From Dermatemys mawii (lineage: Eukaryota > Chordata > Testudines > Dermatemydidae): a stretch of 64,000 bases of DNA. Of the stretch, positions 58,930 to 64,000 are shown piece by piece. The DNA lies in contig ML677334.1 of assembly GCA_007922305.1 (NCBI GenBank), positions 20,285,126 to 20,349,125 of the forward strand, in the 5' to 3' direction. Numbering within the stretch: position 1 is the stretch's first letter; the number at the start of each line of letters is the position of its first letter. The notes beneath the pieces were generated by a model that saw only the letters and a list, made by a program, of their open reading frames with translations, ran no database searches and was not told where the DNA came from. A program made the translations under genes and the position numbers.

Positions 58930-59540
58930 TAGGAGGACAGGTAAAAAAGGAAATGAGGTTGAGAGAATAGGGAGAAAAAACCAGAGCAGAAGAAGTCGGA
59001 GGTAGAAAATACCTATGGAGAACAATAATGTGAGAATGAAGCATTAAAAAATCAGTGTCGAAGAAAAGAGGAGAAAGGACCAGTAGGGGCATCTCACTAT
59101 GAGGTGACCAGAGAGCACGGAGAAGAAAAATGGAGGGAACCTAAGTTATTGGAAATGTGGGAGGGAAATAGTGCTAAACAGAGAAACGTGAGAGAGATTG
59201 AGTTAGAGAGAAAGAGAAACAGCAAGTCAGAAAAGAAAAAATATCTTAAATCTAGTTTCTCTCTTTTTCAATAAGGGGGGAAAAACCTAAAATATTTCCT
59301 AAGAGTGAAATAAAATAAAGAAAATGGGCCAATTTCAGGTTTGATGTAAGCAAGTGCAATTCCCCAGAAGTCTGTGGATAATGAAACCTCTTACCCCATG
59401 CTTAGTTTGGCCCAGGTAGTCTGTGGGAAGTACAGACACTGAAAAAAGACTGAAGAAGGAATGCATGAAAATGAAGAAGCCACAAAAGAGGAACAGAAAA
59501 AGAAAATGGAAGAAACCAAGAAGGAAATGTTTGTCTTATT
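58930..59540. repeat. Long purine-rich (A/G) tract
   Basis: The plus strand is dominated by A and G for much of about 600 bp, for example 'gaaaagaggagaaaggacca', 'gagagaaagagaaacagcaa' and 'gaacagaaaaagaaaatgga'. A brief break lies at about 59260-59270 and 59330-59440. It shares texture and short words with 42170-42500. Confidence 0.5.
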
Positions 59541-60477
59541 TTACAGAAAGATAATTTGATTAGCTATATTGAGTTTGTGGTTAGATAGTGGTTTGTTTCG
59601 TTGTTGTCTTTGTTTGTTTGTTCCTTTTAAAAGAGAGAGAGAAAAAAAAGCATTCTGAAAATTTTCCCCAACCTTTTCTGCGTAGACAGCTTGTGTCCTT
59701 CCCTGCATCCAGCATCCTTTGTGCATAGTATTCCTGTTTTCATTCTCAAAAGTTGACTAGTAACCTATGAATTTGTTTTTATTACCAATCTCTGAAAACA
59801 CAAAACAATAAATAAGTTTATTTTTTCATGTCACATCAGCAAGACTTGGGCATTGACCAGTAAGAGTTCTAAGGCCAGATTCTAAGGTACTATGCTCAGT
59901 GAGCTGAATTTACTGTTGCAATCCAAGAACATTTTATAAATGCTGGCCAGTTCATTCAAAAGACAATGAGAGTTTTAAATATGTTGTTTACTTAATGTAT
60001 GATCATGCACATATTTTATGTTCTAGAATATCTAATCTTTAAATCAAAGAAATGCACTCATTTGATTTATTTTGTAAATGCAAGATCATTCAATTTTGCA
60101 GTCATGTTTCGCTTCTTGAATTAATGTTAATTGGAGATTTAGAACAACATGATGATAAGTTCATGTGTATTTTCACTGAGCCAGAAAAACCACCCATTTA
60201 GAATACACAGAATGCCTTGAGTCCTGGATAGACAGACAGACAGAGCTATTGCTCATCTTTGTAAAATATTTTTGGATCCTCGGCTGAAATGTACAATTTA
60301 CATGCAGTGTGTAAGTAATGGTGGGTGGAGGGCTTCCTTGTGCCCAGATTAGGATTCTAATTTTTGTCATTGCATTTAACAAATGATGTTGGTAGAACAC
60401 TTCAGCCAACCTTGAAGGTAATCCACAACTAACTCAGAGATATTTAATTGTGCTCCAGCTATAGCCTGATGTGACTG
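59541..60477. other. Unique-looking DNA
   Basis: No gene. 'gacagacagacagag' near 60230 is a four-unit GACA simple repeat. Confidence 0.4.
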
Positions 60478-60562
60478 TGCAACCTGATTTTCAGAAGTGT
60501 TGAGCACCCACAACTCCTGCTGAATTCAACAAGCGGCAGGTGCTTGGCACTGAAAATCATGC
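60478..60562. repeat. Old palindromic repeat
   Basis: 'cctgattttcagaagtgttg' with 'agcacccacaactcctgc' is mirrored by 'gcaggtgcttggcactgaaa' and 'atcatgcc' within 85 bp, so the segment is an imperfect palindrome. The same repeat type, more decayed, is at 56788-56826 and 36180-36200. Confidence 0.6.
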
Positions 60563-62932
60563 CATGTAATGTATGAGTGAGCCTTTTTTGTGATTGTGGG
60601 CCCAGCTCTTGGGGCTATTTGAGCATGCTCAGCTCAGAAACCAAAAGAGGAAGAAGGCAATGGTGTCTTTATTCCAAATTTCCACCCCACTGGCCATTCC
60701 AGTAGCTAAGGATCATGAAAGCAGTGCTCAGACCACCACTCTGAGGCACCTGCACCAAGACTGTGAGGGGAGCATAAGGCCATCTAAATCATCTCTGCAC
60801 TTGTGGAGGGATCTTCCTATGCAAAGGGGGTCCTCAGCTGACCACTTAGGCCACTCTTAAAGCTGCTTTTTATCACCAGAGTGGTGCACAGCAGACTTCA
60901 CGTTGTGCAGGATCTGACCCTTTGTCTTCAACTGTCCAATTTGCTGGCATACCTATACAATATAAAAGAAATTTATTTATGAGCTGGAAATGCAGCAGCC
61001 TCCTACTGGGCAAAAAATGAGTCTGATGTGTTAGCTATGGCAAGTACCTGCAAAGGGTTACTATTTGTAACGTCCTACTTGGACTGGTATTCTAAAGCTT
61101 TCATCAAAGTAAATCTGATTATTTTGCACATGGTTTTCCTGAAAGGATGTTATGATTTTCTAGATGTTTGGTGGCTGGTGATAAATTAGGCTTTTATGAT
61201 GTCATGTGAAAGGCCACTGCTTGGATTTCCTTCTCTATCGAGCATGCTGAAGAATACGTTCAGGACATGCTCAGAATGTAAAATTATCCTACCGTGTTTT
61301 ACTTTAACCCTTTCATGGATCATTTGTTTTGTAATGAGAAGTGTTTGAGGGGAAATAAAGCAACCTATGTGCCAGCTTAATTGAGGGGCCCATAGCACCC
61401 CCCTCTATCCCTGTTGTTTTTCTCTTTGCACATTTAAATTACTTTCTTCAAATACGGGTAATTTTTGTGGCTGTTAGGCATGAAAGATAAACAGAACTCT
61501 TGAGCACCTCTTTTAAACATTAAAATCCTACATTATCTCCAATCATCTTCTACTGATATCTGATTCTGACAGTTGTCAATGATTGATTGAGATGCAGGCA
61601 GAAAGAGTACTTATAGACAATGAACCAAGTATGATTGGTAATGAAGACATTTAGGGCTAGATTGTATCTCTAGGACACAACCAATAACACAAGGCAGCAT
61701 ATAGTTGTTTTGTGCTAGGAATGGAATTGTGGCTCAGGGATATATATTGGCCTGTAACAGCAGCAAATTATTAACCCCTCTCTCACATGAGTGGGTGGAT
61801 ACAAGAATCCACTCATTCCCCACCTCTTCCCTCTCCTCCTGCTTCCTGCCCACCTGCTCCTGGGTAGAAAGTGAGTGAGTCCAAGGTCCAAATAGCTAAG
61901 ATAGCACTGTAAAAGGGGTTTTTACTTTTCTGCCCAGGCCTAAAGTCCAAGTCACAACTTAGCCTTTAATGGTTTGACGTTATTAGCTAAACATATGTGC
62001 AAGAAAGGGAGATAATATATGATGATCATAGCTGTTGAAATGTTTCCATCAAATTGTTTTTAGACAGAAAATGGCTTTCTGATTAAACTCAATTTTTTTG
62101 CGGGGGGAGGGTGTTTTCATTTTTAAAAAATCAGGATTTTTTGAATAAAAAGTGAATTACATTCTCCTTCATCAGATATTACATTTACATCATGACAAAT
62201 TAGTGATGGTGGAAGAGTGATAGGGATGTACCTTTAGACATCCATAGTATAGAATTAAAATATATTAGTTTGGGGGGGTTTGTCAAGCAGTCGTGATATA
62301 CATGTGAGTCTGTAAAGGGAAATATTGGATGTGATATGTCCAAAGACAAAATGAAACTCAGATTCTATTATTCATTATGGAGAAGAGGAGGGTTGTTTTT
62401 TTAGTGAAATGCTTCATCCCTAGTTCTGTATCAAAATAATCTTCTGAGATTTCTTAGCAGAAATGGTCATGCTCAAAGAAACAGAGAGTTAATTTTTCAT
62501 GTGTTAGCAGCTGCTAGCCTACTGAAAAACTCTAATTAGAATAAGAAAAATAGCCCAGAACTAGAGAAATGGTTCCCAAAAATATAGGAGGTTTTTATGG
62601 AGAAATTAACACATCAATAATGTACTCAGTTAAATAAATAGAGGACAGATAAATACTTTGAATTTAGATAAAATGGTAACCAAATATCTAACCCTGTGCA
62701 TCCACCTTGGAAGGGGACGGGGGGAGCACACCTGTCCAATTTTTTAATATTAATTTTTGATAGAAATGCCTGGTTTGCTAAATATGAGTAGATACAATAG
62801 TTTCACTCAGATTAATGAAATCCCCATTAATCACATGGCTTGGATGTTGTAAAGAGGTTCACTCTGTAATACGGTAACACCCTGTTAAATAGAAATTTGA
62901 TTATTCTATTACTTTATAACATTTCTCTAAAC
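60563..62932. other. Unique-looking DNA
   Basis: No gene or clear repeat was recognised. Confidence 0.4.
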
Positions 62933-63040
62933 CAGTGGTTTGCAACCTGCAGCCCAATCAACACACAACTGTGGCCCATGTGACATCCTCAGGGCCATAA
63001 AAGTAGTATTGGATGCGGCCCACAATGGTAAATAGGTTAA
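62933..63040. mobile_element. hAT-type element fragment (CAGTGGTTTGCAACCTG type)
   Basis: The left end CAGTGGTTTGCAACCTGC with 'agcccaatcaacacacaact' and 'gatgcggcccacaatggtaa' belongs to a recurring small hAT-type repeat of reptiles. The expected right end (reverse complement of CAGTGGTT) is missing: after 'aataggttaac' the sequence becomes A-rich. Truncated or decayed. Confidence 0.65.
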
Positions 63041-64000
63041 CAAAAACAAAACGAAACAAAAAAAAGCTCACTATTGTGATTATCATTCTCATTTCTAATA
63101 CTCACGTAGCAATGATTAGCAAACCTACTACCACTTCGTAAATGAATAAATAGTTTTTTAAAAGTGATGCACTGTATTTCTGTGGCAGAGTTAAAATTTA
63201 GCAACATAACAGTAGGCCAGTTTTCATTTTCACCCTGCTGAGCAGATCAGTGAATGTATTGAAGGTTTTTAAGCGTGAGTCAACAGCTTGCCTCATAAGC
63301 ATCAAATGGCTGATTCCACCACCTTCATTCACATTACTTACAACATAATTAATCCCCTTGAAATCAAACAACTTTAACCGTATAGTAAAAAAATATGAAA
63401 ATCATGACAGGAAGGGGAAATGATGAGGAAAATAAGCTTCAGGCATAATTTAAAATTATCTATGGCAATTGCATTAAAGAACCTCACACTTGCAATAATA
63501 AGCTCTCTGCCTGGTAACAAGTGCTTGTAGGAGCAGAATGTGATTACCCAGTTATTCATTCCTTACATAAGCAAAAGTCCCATTCACTCACATAAAAGTT
63601 TTCAAAACATCAGGGCATAATGGAACGCAAGATAGAACATAATACAGTTCAGTAACTAACAAACAAACAAAATTGATTTACTAATAAAAAGATGGCCTGA
63701 TAACTAGAATGGTATTCTTCTGTTAGGTCACAACTGGAAATGATCTTTTCTCATTTTGCCTCCCCTGCTGCCTTCTAAAACGATCCCACTATTAATAAAG
63801 CTCACTAATTTTTCTAAAAAATTTGAACAACTCAGTTTTGTTTGTAATAGAATGGGGTTTCAAGTTATTTATGTCTCAGATATTTTTGCAAGTTAACCCA
63901 AAGGCTTTTAGCTCTGGGCACATGTGTGGGGCTGGCTGGCTGGATATACAATATCAGAGAGAAAGAATGTGTATTTACATGTGCATCTTTAATGTCTGGT
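63041..64000. other. Unique-looking DNA to the window end
   Basis: No gene or clear repeat. AACAAA-rich runs occur at 63040-63065 and 63658-63672. Confidence 0.4.

Noticed and set aside
1..64000. CRISPR array, operons, bacterial defence genes
   Set aside because: No regularly spaced direct repeats, no ribosome-binding sites or dense coding; the window is a vertebrate-type repeat-rich desert.

Overview
The window looks like a non-coding stretch of a reptile genome, most probably a turtle. It is AT-rich, has no bacterial-type gene organisation, and carries many decayed transposons of the mix known from turtles and other non-avian sauropsids: CR1 LINEs of several subfamilies, Penelope-like elements with a GIY-YIG endonuclease remnant, non-autonomous hAT elements with 8-bp target duplications, a decayed hAT transposase of the ZMYM1-like type, and older MIR/L2-like fragments. 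The turtle assignment rests on recognising repeat families from memory, not on a search. I found no intact host gene, exon chain, tRNA or rRNA. Every protein-like signal I trust belongs to a transposon, and all of them are broken. The window is best read as intergenic or deep intronic DNA.

Layout. 1-2.8 kb: mostly unique DNA, with a long hairpin (770-869) and a MIR fragment. 2.8-3.6 kb: first Penelope-like element, with inverted arms and a hammerhead-ribozyme-like motif. 4.2-4.8 kb: CR1 tail on the minus strand. 5-10.5 kb: mostly unique. 10.5-17.3 kb: a repeat cluster with a hAT element, a hairpin-rich TIR element, a second Penelope-like element split by a foldback element, another hAT element and old palindromic repeats. 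18.7-19.8 kb: CR1 (plus). 24.8-25.9 kb: CR1 (minus). 27.8-32.9 kb: the densest nest, with two CR1 copies head to head, the plus-strand one split by a 2.2-kb hAT copy carrying a dead transposase. 37-40 kb: a purine-rich degenerate repeat split by a second copy of the hairpin-rich TIR element. 45.7-52.8 kb: a small hAT-like element, a CR1 with a foreign insert, and three more hAT elements, one nested in an older repeat. 53-64 kb: mostly unique, with scattered MIR, palindromic and hAT fragments and long purine-rich tracts.

The genes do not work together as a system. What the window records is the order of insertion: old MIR/L2-like repeats first, then CR1 and Penelope-like copies, then hAT and TIR elements that landed inside them. 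The items most worth a second look are the hammerhead-like motif in the first Penelope-like element, the 31-bp-arm hairpin at 770-869, the nested hAT-in-CR1, and the family of hAT elements sharing a pyrimidine/CAGCTG/purine core. No new defence or metabolic system is visible.
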